Shown piece after piece: positions 35,701 through 50,700 of a stretch of DNA of 64,000 nt (positions are counted from its first letter, which is position 1; every line of letters begins with the position of its first letter). Origin of the DNA: Pseudoips prasinana (lineage: Eukaryota > Arthropoda > Insecta > Lepidoptera > Nolidae); NCBI GenBank assembly GCA_951640165.1, contig OX621253.1:31689969-31753968 (forward strand), written 5' to 3'. The position numbers were made by a program, and so were the translations under genes. Below the pieces are notes generated by a model. It made no database searches. It was not told where the DNA came from and saw only the letters and a program-made list of their open reading frames with translations.

Positions 35701-38700
35701 CGGGCAGCAGCGTTTCTCTGTGTACTATGATCTGCGATCGCCAACCCGTCTGCCAAGCGATTATGGCATATCCCTACAATGATGGACAAAACTCCATAAA
35801 TGGAAATCTTTTGGGGAGGCCTTTGTCCAGCTGTGGACGTCATTCAGCTGACATGATGATGAATTTAAATTCAACTTTCTTATGTCAGACACCTATTTTA
35901 TATTTCACGGGCCGGTTGGAGCGGTTTGGAGATACTTGCCTTTCACGCCGCAGGTTTGGGGTTCGATTCCCACCCAGAATAGATACTTGTGTGCATGAAC
36001 ATGTCTGTTTGTGCTGAACCTGGATATAATTATCTATATATTTATATACAACATGTAACGTAATTAACGCACACCCTCAAACACCCCAATTAGAATATTA
36101 TGTTATATAATCATAATACATACTCTGATTTTATTATTTAATGTGTATATGCATTGTTATTTACTAAATTAGTTTCTTGGAATACATTTTATTTTTATTT
36201 ATTTTGTATTGAATTCAGTCTTATTGTTTTGACTTACGGTCCATTTCAATTTGTTTTGACTGTACAGGGTTAATATGACAATAATTTCCGTATTTGTAAT
36301 TATTTTTAGGATAAAAAAATTACCCATATTAAAAATGATATAAATCGATTCAGTAAACGATTCTGAACGAACTATTTAAAGGATTTGCGTTAATTAAGTT
36401 ACATGTGGTATTTACAAAAGAAAGTTAGTATATCTGGTTTCTATAGTACAAGCTCTGCTTAGTTTAGGATCAGATGGCTGTGTGTGAATGAAGTCCCAGG
36501 ATATTGTTACTATACCTGTTGACATGTTCCATGTACTGTCCGTTGCAGAAGTAGGTGACGAGGATGGCGGTGTTGTTGAGGCACTGGATGATGGAGTTCA
36601 TGTAGCACGTGTTGCCCAGGTTCTTCAGGCCGGTGAGTCCTCGACCCTGCGTACATACTGCTGCTTAGTCACTTAATAACTGTAGTTCACCAAGATTCGA
36701 CTGTGGATGCTGTCTGTCTCGTTCATTAGAACTTTCAGGGTTCGAATACTCGAACTTCATAAGTTATAACTAACTAACTACTAACTTCATGAGTGCGATA
36801 TTGTACAGACGCCAGCACATCCAGCTACCCCAATCTGTTAAATTTCTTTTATAGATTTACAACTTTATCACCTAAGCATAAGGTTCACTTTCAATTGGGG
36901 AAATATGAAAGATTGGGGTAGCTTGATGTGCTGGCGTCTGTACCTCTATATTTGAAAAGTATACGTTTCCAATAGCAATGTGATGTTATAGCTCCATCGC
37001 GACAACGATGATTTTCCCAATATCAAAAGTTAGGAAAACATTGTGTCTACTGAAGTGAACTATGTGAACTGAGGCTTGAAAAACTACATATAAAGTTTCA
37101 CATTTTTTTACTATAAGTATACGTATGTAGATTGTAAAAAAATGTTAGTAAAAAACTTCATCTACTTTACTGTCTGTCAAAAAATAAGCGTACATTGGAA
37201 CATAAAGCAATTGAGATTAAATATTAGTTAAACATATAAATATTTAACTCCACGTGTGGCGCAGCGGCTAAGACATTCGCCTCGCTACTTCGTGTCCCGG
37301 GTTTGATTCCCAAGCTAGATAACTATTTGTGTGACCTATAAATAGTGGTTCCGAGTCTGGATGTACTTGCTTGTTTAGTACCCACGACACAGGAATTAAT
37401 TTACTTTGTGCGAGCGTTGTCTTTAAAAAAAATCGTTAAAACAAAACATTTGAGATTGACCAAAGTAAATTCTCATTTATAATGCAATTTAAAGACTTCA
37501 AAAATTGTTTACCTAAATATGAAAGTTAAACGTCAAGGCGATCGGGATCCATTGTATAAATATTCTTTTAATAAAACAGTGTCTTCTAAATAAAATAGGT
37601 AATCTAATCAGGCGTTACTTAATAAAAACCATAACAATCAAATTACAAGAAATAATGGTTACCCTACATAGTATTTTATTACATTACTGTTCAAGATGAA
37701 GTTTCAATCTTTCGCATCTTTAATAATAAAGACTTGAAGATGAAGAAAGAAACAAAGAAAATTGAAGGGACAGGAACAAGAAAAAGGAATGTGTCACGAC
37801 ACGCTTTGACTTTTGGGTAGCACGAAACGGTCGGACCTTTTAAGCGAGCATTATTACGCTCTGAGGAAGTAATGTTCGGGTCTAGTGAGAGAGCAAGCTC
37901 ACCAGAGCTAATCGGGACGAGATTTTATATTGATGACCGCGCCCGCCTTGAATCGCGGAGGTCTTTACCAACTTGCAATTCCCAAATACAAAGCACACCT
38001 AAACTCGGACAACTATCTATGGGTCACACAAATAGTTGTCATGCGCGGGAATCTTACACTTAACACGTGGGCACCGGGGTTGTAGCGAAGTCACTACCTC
38101 AGCCACTTTGCCACACATGAAGTCTGATTGATTGGCAAGATCATCACGTGTGTCCAAGTGTGTTGGATAGCCTAAGGCTATTGCGTATTTGGTGGAATAA
38201 TAAATTTCTAAAATCCATCAAAATTTAAGTAAGGAAGTATTAACAGTGGATTGTTATTTGAATAGAATAAGTATTTCATGTATTATTACTGGGGCGACAT
38301 GTTTACGTAATGGGAACAAGCCCGCTACAAACAGAAAGAAAAATAAAATAGAGTGGATTATTTAATAAAGTTTTGATCCAAGCTTTGAGTTAAGGTCTTT
38401 GCTGATCGGGGTAAGATCAATCGGCAACGAGTGAGTGACTCGTCTATCACAAGTATAAAGAAAAACTATTAAAATCCAAATATCCAAATTCAATTAATAC
38501 TCAAATTTGACTGCACGTGTGGCGCAGCGGCTAAGATAGCCTCGCCGCTTCGTGTCGCGGGTTCGAGTCCCGCACCGGAAAACTATTTGTGTGACCCATA
38601 AATAGTTGTTCTGAGTCGGGATGTAATTTGTGTACGTGTGTGTCTTTAAAAAAATACAATAATGTAAAGACATTTTAATAGTGGATTTTACAATTTTGTG

Positions 38701-41700
38701 AGTGCCCCAAAATATAGAAATAAAATTGTATTCGTTTCAGAATAATAAAATAACATTCCACATTGACCACGGCACGAATATAAACGCTTCGCTAAAATAT
38801 AGGTACAAGACAAAAGCCGCCAGCCGATAGTATCAGAGGGTGAAGGTGAGGGGTCAAGTTCACGGGGTTACACTATACTCGTTAATATTATACCATAACA
38901 CCGAGTTTAACTGCCTCGTTGGTCAGGCGGCTTATTTAACTGCAGATAAGGTGGTCCTAGGTGCAAATAGGTTAGGGTAACAAATAGGTGAGGACTCGGG
39001 ATACAAATGAGAAAATATACAAATTATAACAGTTGAATTGGCCTTATCACAAGATATGACCTCTTCCAGGCAACCTAGGTAGTGGATTGAGAAAGGAGTT
39101 TCAGAGACGGGGGTAGTTGCCGGTGCAGAAAACAATCGTCCTAAAAGGTACTAGATATCACACCGGACCTGGGGCTCTACCGTCTCCGAACATCTTTTTC
39201 GTGAATGGCGTTAAAATAAATAAAGGTTAAAAGTGACTTAATCAATCGTTAACCTAACGACTGTAGGTTGAAGCCGATTTAACGATTGATTAAGTCATTT
39301 TTAACCTTTGTTTATTTGAACGCCATTTAAGAATTCGATGTTTGGCGACTTAGCCGGTTGAGCCCCTGAACGCCATCCAGACGGGTTATTTATGACAGTG
39401 CGGGAACAGAGTGCACTCGTGTTTGCACAAATATGCGAGGACTATAATACTGTCACGTTCGGGGTTCGATCCCCAGTACCAGTAAAGATTTTTTAGTGGC
39501 TTTTGTAACATAGTTCTAGTTAATCCGAGAACAAAAGAAAAATGATAGCAGATGTAAAGGACATACAATATACTTAGGCCAAAATTGACATTCGTTAATT
39601 CTAGAATGAAATCTTTTCTAATTCTTTCTTTCTTTAGATGGTGGTTTCCTGAGAGAAAGGAAAGAGATAGGTGAAAACCAGGACAAAAGTATATCAATTA
39701 ATCTGAAATGTTAGTGAAGGTTTTATAAAGAAGAGAAACACTTTCAAACAAAACAACGAAATACAAAATTTCTGATTATTTAAGTGACAAAAGTGCTCGG
39801 GATTGTGTTCTTCTGAGTCAACACATGATTGTAATTAATCTTAAGTATATTTTAATGAAGAAGGATTCAAATTCGAATTATTTTTGACTTTTGAAAATGT
39901 TTGAAATTTGGAATAAATTAGGGGTATATCCTACCATCCTCCTAATATTATAAATGCGATAGTTTTGTTAGTATGGATGTATGAATGTATGGAAGGATAT
40001 GTATGGAAGGATATTTATTCCTCTTACGCGTGGTTCTAGCAAATATTCACACAATTAATAATATTTTTTGTTGCAAACGTATCTGTACATAGATAATTCC
40101 TGGTTAATTTAAACCTACTCTCTAACGAAACCCTATACGATGGAATATATGGCGAAAATATTTTTATAAAACAATTTATGCCAAATTACTGATTTTTTGT
40201 CAAACAGACGGACTTGGGTAACTGAAAAGTAAGACTAAAATTTTATTTAAGCATAAAATATACTTAATAACGAATATTACATTTATTCCGAATTCTATTT
40301 TGATAATAATTAATGCAGTCCACTGATAGTACTTATCTAATGTTTCGCCAATTAAGCCACGGTGAATAGTGTCTATAATTATATCTCCTGAAAAATATTA
40401 GCGCGATTTATTCATTACTGTACTTATATTTCGGCAGCATACATTTACAAATCGGCGGCGGCGTTGCTAGTTTAATTCACAGTAGCTTATACGAGAAAAC
40501 ATTGGGGTTTTAAACCCGAGACTGTAGGTTCAAATCTAGTCGGTGGTCTTAATTAAAAATAAAAAAAACAGGAGGATAGCCTACTCACTGGACCGCTAGA
40601 CCAACCAACCAACTATAAATAGAATAACATTTGGAATATACGTAACATCGCAAAAAACGTTTGAATTATAACATTTCTAATTCTAAATACTTACGCGTTT
40701 GAACAGCCAGACGATGTGGTTCTGCGAGTACTTCAATCTGACTTTGACTTTTAGCACCATGTTAGCTGTGTCCAAAGGTATGCATGATCTCTGCTCGTAC
40801 CGGAGAATCTTGATGTCTGCACTTAACTTGGCTCAATAATATCTCTTTATAATTACCACACTTATCTCGTGATTTTACAGCAATAAGATTCTTAATCACT
40901 AATATCTTGCAACTCTGTTAACAGTTGTTTTTTTTTCTTCCACCACAGACCATATAACTTTAAACAGTTCAACGATTGCAATTTTGTTAAATAATTATTT
41001 GAGTAACAATATTATAAACACGGACGAATGTAGATTTAATTTTAACTTATTATTTAATCTTCCTTTGACCAGAAAATTCCACTGCAATGTTTCTCCTTGA
41101 TACGTTTAATCAACTTAATAAAAGCGACGCGTTTAACTATTTTATACAGCAACAACAGTTTGTTTCAATGCACACAACACTAATGCTCCCTTTTCTCTTC
41201 CATTACTTGTCATTACCAAACAACAAGTTAGATTTCGTATACCTAGACAAAGGGAATACTAAAACAAGAAGCACTATTAGGTAAAACATAAAAACTGTGG
41301 ACAATATCGTCGGTAACATGTCCACGACGACTTGTCTATTTATATTAAAGACATAAGTAACTTTTAAAAATGAATTTTGTTTTGTTTTTGTTGGGCGAAC
41401 GTGGTGTTGGGGGAGTAGTAGTGAGTGAACTAAGTCTAGGTGTACGTAGGGGCTCGCGAGTAGGTAGGGTGGCCGGGAGACACCCCCGCCCACTGTATTG
41501 GTGGTAACAACTGGTTATATTGTTGTGTGTAGACGGGTTGGAGGAGTGTTTTTATGAGGGGGTGTCGGTTCGATTCTCATATATAACAACTGTTTTGATG
41601 GTTTGCAAATATTAATCATTTGGCAAGGTACTGGCGGGCTAAAGTCTTTAAGACGCTCCCAAGCGTCGAATACGTCGAAAGTTTTGTACTTTCACCATAT

Positions 41701-44700
41701 TTAACTTCTATATCAGGAACTTGATATACTTTACAGGAAAACATTAAAATTTCATCGATTGTTCTGGTCTGGGTAATTTATTTTTTATCTGTAAGTATTT
41801 AGAAATATATAAGTATATTTATCAGTTGTCCGGCTGTCATAATACAGGCTCACTAGTTTGGGATAAGATGGCAGTATAATATATATCGTTCAAACTCAAT
41901 TATGATATCGTCTTTACTAAGAAAACTGAGATGAAATTTCTATAAGGTAATAATAGGATGTAATTTTATACCAATGGGTCTATACGTTGTGTGCACTTCT
42001 AGAGTGCAATAATGTTCGGTCATTTCATATAATCATTTATTTATAATATAATATAGATAATAATAATTTATCATACTGTTAGGACTTCGGCAAATCCCGG
42101 CCTGAGATGGACACAATTTTATTATTATTTAAAAAAGAAATTATAATATTTGAAATCCCTCCATGCCTTTTATTTCCTTGTACAACATGGTAAAATGATT
42201 TCAATTCTTAAAAGTAAATCATTTTATTCAGGCATTAAGGTTTCTAAAAACTGTCTTGAGTCCTTGCCGGGCGTAAGGGATTTTGGGATTTTGATTCTCA
42301 GTAACAGCCCGAAGTCAGCGAGTTGGGGGTATCATATGCATCCCCGTGCCTCGGAAAGCACGTATAGCCGTCGTTTCTGTACCTGACCTATTTCCGGACG
42401 TGTTCTTCTAATCGTCCCATCGGATCATAGAGTTATGGTGCGCACTGTACACTTGTGTACAGATCGCTAGTCTGCATTGAGACTGACCGGTGTAGCGGAG
42501 ATTCGACCAGGAGGACTTTAATATTAAGTATTACTACATCGTTTCTGAATTGTTTTGTCGAAAAAGAGGTAAAAATTCTATATTAGGTACCTAGTGTGTA
42601 GGACGACATTTTTTACAGTTAATTTAAGAGTCTTTCACTGCTTTTTTTTATTTTATTTTTTTTATTGGACAATGTCACACAGATCATCCCAGCAAAGCTT
42701 GTACTATGGGTACCAGGCGACGATAATATACATACTTATATCGATAGATAAATACTTAAATACATAGAAAACATCCATGACTCAGAAACAAATATTCGTG
42801 CTCATCACACAAATATTTGCTCTTACCGGGATTCGAACCCAGGACCACCAGCTTCGTAGGCAGGAGCACTACCAACTAGGCTACGATGACCGTCATACAA
42901 CTTCACCAGACAATAGATGCAAGTGAGAGCTCAGCCGTCTACCAAATAAAACCAAAATACCCGCATCGGTGTATTGAGGTTCGAACCACGACTCTGGGCG
43001 TTAAGTGACCGAGAGATGCGTAAAATGCATAACGACAGTCTCAGTGAAGCACAAGTTATTAAGCATTCATTCCTAAGAATCCTGTAGCACCGACTAATAA
43101 TTTCCCTATTAATATAATACCAATATTACGTGTAATAAAATGGCGAGGTCAGTACAACTATTAGGTGCTTAGATCGCATTGCGCGCGGGGTCTCGAAATA
43201 TATTAATCATTGGGCAGATTTATGGACTGGACGGCGGTCGGACATGCTAATTTGTTGGATTAATGGGTATTAAACTATAATTTGTTTGGCTGGAGAAGTT
43301 CAAGGTCATGCGTAGGGTACGCTACATTAGGATTGGTTTCCATACCTGGGACACTACCATCGTTTTCGTGAATGGCGTACAAATAAATAAAGGTTAAAAA
43401 TTACTTAATCAATCGTTAAATCGGCTTCAACGTTGACAATTGATTCCGGACCATTTATGACGTCACATGTGGTCATGGAAGCCGATTTAACGATTGATTA
43501 AGTTATTTTCAACATTTATTTATTTCAACGCCATTCACGAAAACGATGTTCGGCGACTTAGCCGGTAGAGCCCCTGGACGAATTTCTTCTACGGTGGCCA
43601 AAATCAACGGAATAGAATGAAAATTTGCACAAATATTCTTAAAATATTCAATGTACAGTTTTGACTTTCCTACGATTTTATTATATGTATAGATAGATAA
43701 ATGTTGTAGGACTTCTTCTTAGAAATTACATATCATAGGCCAAAGTACTCGTGCATTCCTGATGCAATCTTTTTTTACAACTGGTGGAGTTGAGGTGAAA
43801 TGGAAAATGTAACTGAAAAGGTCAGACATATCAGTTGGCGTAGTCATTAAATATATGAGAGTGCACGCGATCACACGTGATAACACCAGGCGTTTGAATG
43901 TCAGGTAAAATTGGATTGCCTTAAAATGCCTCGTCGATCTATTGGTAGCGTGGTAAGTCATAAAGAATGAGACGATGCGGTTCGGTTTTAAACGACATAA
44001 TATTATTTATAATGAAAAAGGTTTTTATTCACGCAGACTTTAAAAGCGCTTGTAAATAATAACTAGGAATAACTTAAAAAATCAATTAATATTACTTCTT
44101 ATCAGCAATGTAACCTTAAATAGATTGTATTTCTATTTTTCAATATCATTTTTGTAATTAGTTAATAACCTCAATATAAAACTACCTAATTATGTTTCGT
44201 ACTTAAGTTATATATGTATACCTAAGTTCCTACACATTGAATAAAAACGAATGTACAGACCACACACAAGCCCAAGAGGCTTAAGTGTTACTATAGTAAT
44301 AAGCACTTAAGAATGTATTTCTACTTGATAATAAAAAAAATAAAAAATACACACGGCCATCTAATCCCAAACTAAGCAGAGCTTCTACTATTGAAAGATA
44401 ACTGATATACAACATATACTACTATTCTTTTGTAAATACATACTTATATATATTAGGTCTTTACCTATGAAATTGCCGTTCTGCAGTACTGGCCATTTCA
44501 AATCAAAATAATTTTTGTTTGGCTAAGAATTCTAATTTCAAATTAATTTTATTTAAAAAACATGGATTCTTTTTTCCAAAAGTAGTCATTTCTTTATTGA
44601 TTAGTGTTACATTTTCATCGCATTTCAATCTTTTTCGTCATCATGGATACGTTAAAAATTCGAGTAATTATGGAATATGAGTACCGTCGTGGCAGCAACG

Positions 44701-47700
44701 CGGCACAAGCGGCACGCAACATCAACGACGTTTACGGAGCTAACACTACAAACCAACGCACCACCTGTTATTGGTTTGCTCGCTTCCGTTCTGGAAATTT
44801 CGACCTGAAAAATGAACCTCGCGGTCGTCCGAAGACTTTGGTCGACAATGACGAATTAAAGGCGGTTGTGGAAGCTGATGATACACAATCTACGGCTGAA
44901 TTAGCAGCAGCTTTCGACGTTAGCGTCAAAACAATATTGGTCCATTTGCGTCAAATTGGCAAGGTAAAAAAGCTTGACAAATGGGTGCCCCACGAACTCA
45001 ATGATCGCCAGCGCGAAGTACGCGTCGAGACGTGCCTTGCACTGCTCAACAGACACACAAATGAAGGAATTTTGAACCGCATTGTTACCTGCGATGAAAA
45101 ATGGATTCTGTTTGATAACCGCAAGCGCTCAGCAAGTTGGTTGGATCCTGGTTCAGCACCTAAACTATGCCCTAAACGAAAACTTACCCCTAGAAAAGTG
45201 ATGGTCACTGTTTGGTGGTCTAGCGCCGGTGTGATTCATCACAGCTTCTTACCAAACGGGGTGAGCATTACTGCAGATGTGTACTGTGAAGAACTGAGCA
45301 CAATGATGGAGAAGCTGGCGCATCTCCAACCAGCATTGGTCAATCGCTCGTCTCCGCTGCTCCTGCACGACAACGCGCGACCTCATACTGCACAGCAGAC
45401 GGTCTCCAAGTTGCAAGAACTGGGGTTGGAAGCTCTCCGTCATCCGCCCTACTCACCAGACCTTGCGCCTACAGACTACTACTTTTTCCAGAATTTGGAT
45501 AACTTCTTGGCGGGAAAAAAATTCAATACCCGAGAGGCAGTACAAAATGCCTTTGAAGAATTTGTTGCCTCCCGTCCAGCTGATTTCTTTAAGAAGGGCA
45601 TCAATAAACTGCCACTGCCATGGCAAAGATGCATTGATTGCATGGGTGATTACTTCGATTTATACAAATAAAAAAATTCATGAAAAAAATTCGTTTAAAT
45701 TTTTTCATACAAAACGGCAATTTCATAGGTAAAGACCTATTATAATTAGACCCAGACTCAGGACAAACAGACATGTTCAAATCTTTTTATATAAAATGGT
45801 AATATAGGATAAGATAAAAGGTAAGACTTGCAAGGATTATCAAGTATAAATACTCCTACAAGTAGAACTTCATGCTGTGTCTAATAAATATACTATGTTC
45901 TTTCTTTCTTTATTTCAAACATGTGAACATGCAAATTAACAAGCTTTCACATAAGATACCTTTAGCAGTTCTAACTCCGACCTACGACTTAAAGCCGTAC
46001 ATACGCGGTGTCGTTGCAAACTGATACACAATGGACAAATCCTCCATTTAACGTAACAATTCGTATTCAAATAGTCTTATGTTTGATTACACTTGTTGTA
46101 CAGTCAGAGAAATTATTACTGTTAATTGTAAAACAAGCCGTGTGTTTCCGGCTTAAACTTTTGTTATACAACTTCTGATAACCGTTCAAAAAAGATTCAA
46201 TTTTATTTGTCGCTTAAATGTTCATAACTCTACGCGCATCACAAAGATTACATAAATATATATATATAATAATATCTTGGGACAATGTCACAAAGATCAT
46301 CCTAGCCCCAAACTAAGCAAAGCTTGTACTATGGGTACCAGGCGACGATATACATACTTATATAGATAGATAAATACTTACATATATAGAAAACATCCAT
46401 GACTCAGAAACAAATATTCGTGCTCATCACACAAATATTTGCACTTACCGGGATTCGAACCCAGGACCACCAGCTTCGTAGGCAGGAGCACTACCAACTA
46501 GGCTACGGTGTATTAATGTGAGGGCGCGGGGAAGGGGTGCAGCGCTAGCGCCTTTGAACTTGACCCATTTATCTTGTCGCCGGTCGACCGTGTAAAAATC
46601 TTTTTTTTTTTCATGTGTCGAGTTTTTTTCGAACTTGGAGGACAAACGTTGTAGCTTATGGTGTTAGCTATAAAGTTAGTAATCCTACGAGGTCGTCGGT
46701 GTTTTACAAGTAATCTTATTTATATATTTGTCTGTTTGTCCTGAGTCTGGGTGTAATTATCTATATATGTAAGTATTTACAAAAGAAAAGTAGTATGTGT
46801 AGTATATCAGTTATCTGGTTTCCATAGTACAAGCTCTGCATAGTTTGGAATCAGATGGCCGTGTGTGAATAATGTGCTACGATATTATCTATATATAATA
46901 AAATCGTAGGAAAGTCAAAACTGTACATTGAATATTTTTTTAAAAGGATACTTGGGGCGTGATCTACAATCGATATCGAAGCCAAAAATATAGTTTTTAG
47001 AATTTTTGTCTGTTTGCCTGTATGTACAGACGCCATCACATCCAGCTAACCCAATCTGTCAGATGTCTTTTATAGATTTTCAGCATTATCACAACAAGCA
47101 TAAGGTTCACTTCCAATTGGCGAAATTTGACAGATTGGGGTAGCTTGATGTGCCGGCATCTGTACATATGTCCGGGCTGAATTCAAAAAGTACTGCATAA
47201 ATTCACTTAAAATTTTGCATGACTACATATTATCACGCTATCACCTATGGGGAAGGAGCTGTAATAATTTATAAAATTTAACGCGGATAAAACCGCGGGC
47301 ACAGCTTCTTATTATATATTATAACACTGCGGAAGTATGCGACTGTACAAAAATATGATGCCACCCGAAGCCGTACGGATCTCGGCACACGATGCTCCAC
47401 GTGCCATATTTGTTGCTATTTGGACAGGATTAACTGAACGTGCTCACGTTTTGATGAGCATGTCTTACGAAACCTGCCTACCTTTAGTTTTCTTCCCGAG
47501 TGACTGAATTGCAATCATTCTTCACTAGAGACATATACAAATTTCAGAATGGTTGGATCCGTCTCAAATGTTTAAAATAACTGTTATTTTGATTTTTATT
47601 TTGTCTTCCTAAGCCTTTTTTTCTAACTATTTACAAGCGCTTCTTCAAAGTATACGTGAGTAAAAACCTTTTTTATTTATTTATTTAGAAGAGAGAATAG

Positions 47701-50700
47701 AACCAGCCATATGCGAGTGGGATATATTTCAGTTATTTGCCGTTTGGGCAGAATCAACTGACCGTAAGTACATTCAGTGAAAAAACAGTTTGTTAACCTC
47801 ATAACCTTATGAACATCCATACATCCATACTCATAAACTTTCGCATTCATATAAGTAACTCTTTTATGGGGCAACGTATAAGATTCTATAACAAACTTCC
47901 CAATGATATTAGAGAATTGTCTACGAATAAGTTTAAGAGAATTATTAAAACCAAATTGTGTAGCAGGGCATATTACAACATTTCTGATTATTTAAGTGAT
48001 AAAAGTGCTTGGGATTGAGTTTTTCTGAGTCAATACACATGATTGTAATTAATCTTAAGTATATTTTATTTTAAAAAAGGATTCCTACTGAGTTTTCTCG
48101 CAGTGTTTCTCAGTAGATGCCACGTCATGCACTGCACGGTAGGGTAAAAAAATATGACGATTCCACTAAAATGAAAATTTTTTACGGATTAAATGATTTT
48201 GACTTTGACTATAATATTAGTATGAACTGATATTATGAATGCGAAAGTTTATGAGTATGGATGTATGGATATCTGTTACTCTTTCACACAAAAACTACCA
48301 AACGCATTTTGATGAAACTTCATAGTAATATATAGCTCATATATCCCAATAAAACACATAATGTTTAAGGCGAATAAAACCGCAGTTACAAATATGAAAG
48401 TTTGTTTAGTTGTTAGTCAAACATTGTAAAACTCCTGACCTGATTAGGTTGTAGTTTAGAATGTAGATAGGTTATACGATGAAGCAATTTAATGTAGCCT
48501 ATATAGGCCACAATAAATTGTTGCAACACGGGTAAAACCTAGTAACAAATAATAACGACTTATATTGCAGGTGTTTTAAATTTCTTTTCCACGAAATTAT
48601 GCACTGAAATACAATAATTAATTTACTTTAAAGTATGAATCATATTTGAAAGTTTTCGATATTCGGACACAATTAACTGAACACGGACGGATGATGTCTA
48701 CAAGTCAATAGCCTCCCCGAATAATGGTGCGTTATGCCATAACGTCACGTTGGCGATCGCAGAATGATGTCAAAGTCAAAAATCATTTATTCCGTAAAAA
48801 TTTTACATTTATGTGGAATCGTCATATTTTTTTACCCTACCGTGCAGTGCATGACGTGGCAGCTACTGAGAAACACTGCCAGAAAACTCAGTAGGAAACC
48901 TTTTTTAAAATAAAATTGTGTGTTGACTCAGAACAATTTAATCCCAAGCACTTTTATCACTTAAATAATCAGAAATTTTGTAATATGCTGCCCTGCTACA
49001 CAATTTGGCTTTAATAATTCTTTTGAACTTATTCGTAGACAATTCTCTAATATCATTGGGAAGTTTGTTATAGAATCTTATACATTGCCCCATAAAAGAG
49101 TTACTTATTTTGTGGAGACGGGTAGTATGCAATATGAGATTATTCTTATATCTATTATTTACATTATGTGTATGGCTCCTTTTACAGAAGGAATATATTT
49201 TTATGCACATACAGTAAGTTTTCATATATATACTGAGATGGTACAGTTAGAATGTTAACATCTTTGAACTTTTCTCTTAGAGACACTCTCGGGCCAAGAT
49301 TATAGATAGCTCTTACAACTCTTTTTTGCAATATAAATATGGTGTTAATGTCAGCAGAGAAGAATGCCATAGGACATTACGTCCCATCATGATGGTCACA
49401 GTAGACCGAGAGACGCTACTGCAGTTCTCTGTGCAGGTATTCTCCAGGTATGACTTCGACGCCCCTCAGGTGATGAGGCTCCGTCACCACACAGTCCAAC
49501 TGAACTAGCTCCCTATTGATTGTACATTCCTATCTAAACCTAGTTCAGGTTCCTTAAAGGTCATTGGGCGTATCTGACCCGCTTTGCGAAGAGTGGCGGA
49601 CATTAATCAAAATAGTTTTAAACTAAGGGGAATAATATGACCTTTCATTGTATATAGTTATTTATTTAAAAATCGATGGAGAAAAATGTACAGGATCGTT
49701 TAAAAAAATAAAAAACAAACGGTTTCAGAGGATTTTATTCCATCATTAAAGGCATAAAAAGTATTGCGATAGCATACAGCATGGTGCACTGATGAGCCGA
49801 GAGGCATGTATACGTTGTCTCTTTCGCACATTAGTTAGGCCAAAATTGTTTTATTGCGCTCGCGCACTGACTCACCGCCCTCTGCGCAGTCCTTCGTTAG
49901 CTATCGTTGTGACCTGTACGAATATTAGACCTATAGACGTGTTTCTATTGGACCGTGGCTTTCGGGATTCGATCCCTGCAATTGAAGAACGTGGATATAA
50001 TCCCCACATGCCGCCAACTAGAGGAACAGGAGAACAGCTATCAACAATTGACGCTAACAAATCTCGATTAATTACAATGTGCCGTTGGGTAATCGAAACA
50101 ATTAATGGACGATTTAAGAAAGATTTTAAAATATTTCGACATACATATTTTAATGTTGCGATGCGAAATATGATGACCGATTTCAAAATAACCGCGGCAG
50201 TTATCAACGCTTCTCGACGGCCAGATAATATATACGCCGATCAGTTTGTCAATATTATAAATCAAAATATAAATACAGAAAATGAGTTAGCAGAATACGT
50301 ATCAACAAATAACTTGAACAGACAAAGAGTAGCATTCGTGCCTCTAGATGGAAACAGTCCAGACTTTGAAGATTTTCCACAGCTGACCTATGAAGATTTA
50401 ATCTTATTCACGTTGGGCTCATACCATTTGAGAATCGCAAGGTCTTATTGACACGAGCACATAAGACCAAACGGGGATTATTTAATAGAAATGTATCGAC
50501 ATCAACATTTAAATGATAATAAGATTTTGATCAGAGGGCGAATCCAGTCACGTCATATCCGATCGAAACAGTAATATACATATATTTTGTTAAACCCAAC
50601 ACAACACGGACGACAAAGTATAGAAGAGTACTACTGCTCATGTATACACGGCCGCCGAACTGTCGGGAGCTGCGCCCATATCGCTAGCATAGTTTATTAT

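Larger units (their letters stand above)
44327..45780 (-). mobile_element. SINE S2 split by mariner
   Basis: The tail and body are at 44327-44452, and the continuation (TAATTAGACCCAGACTCAGG, ACAAACAGACATGTTC) is at 45743-45780. Removing the mariner and one TA restores the S2 order. Confidence 0.7.

Noticed and set aside
41203..41493. A minus-strand ORF with a hydrophobic stretch, possibly a small membrane protein
   Set aside because: There is no start context, no homolog that I recognise, and the hydrophobic part is AT-rich sequence of the kind that gives such stretches by chance.
44604..44642. N-terminal extension of the mariner transposase
   Set aside because: It depends on a GTG start. 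The ATG at 44643 gives the usual mariner length.
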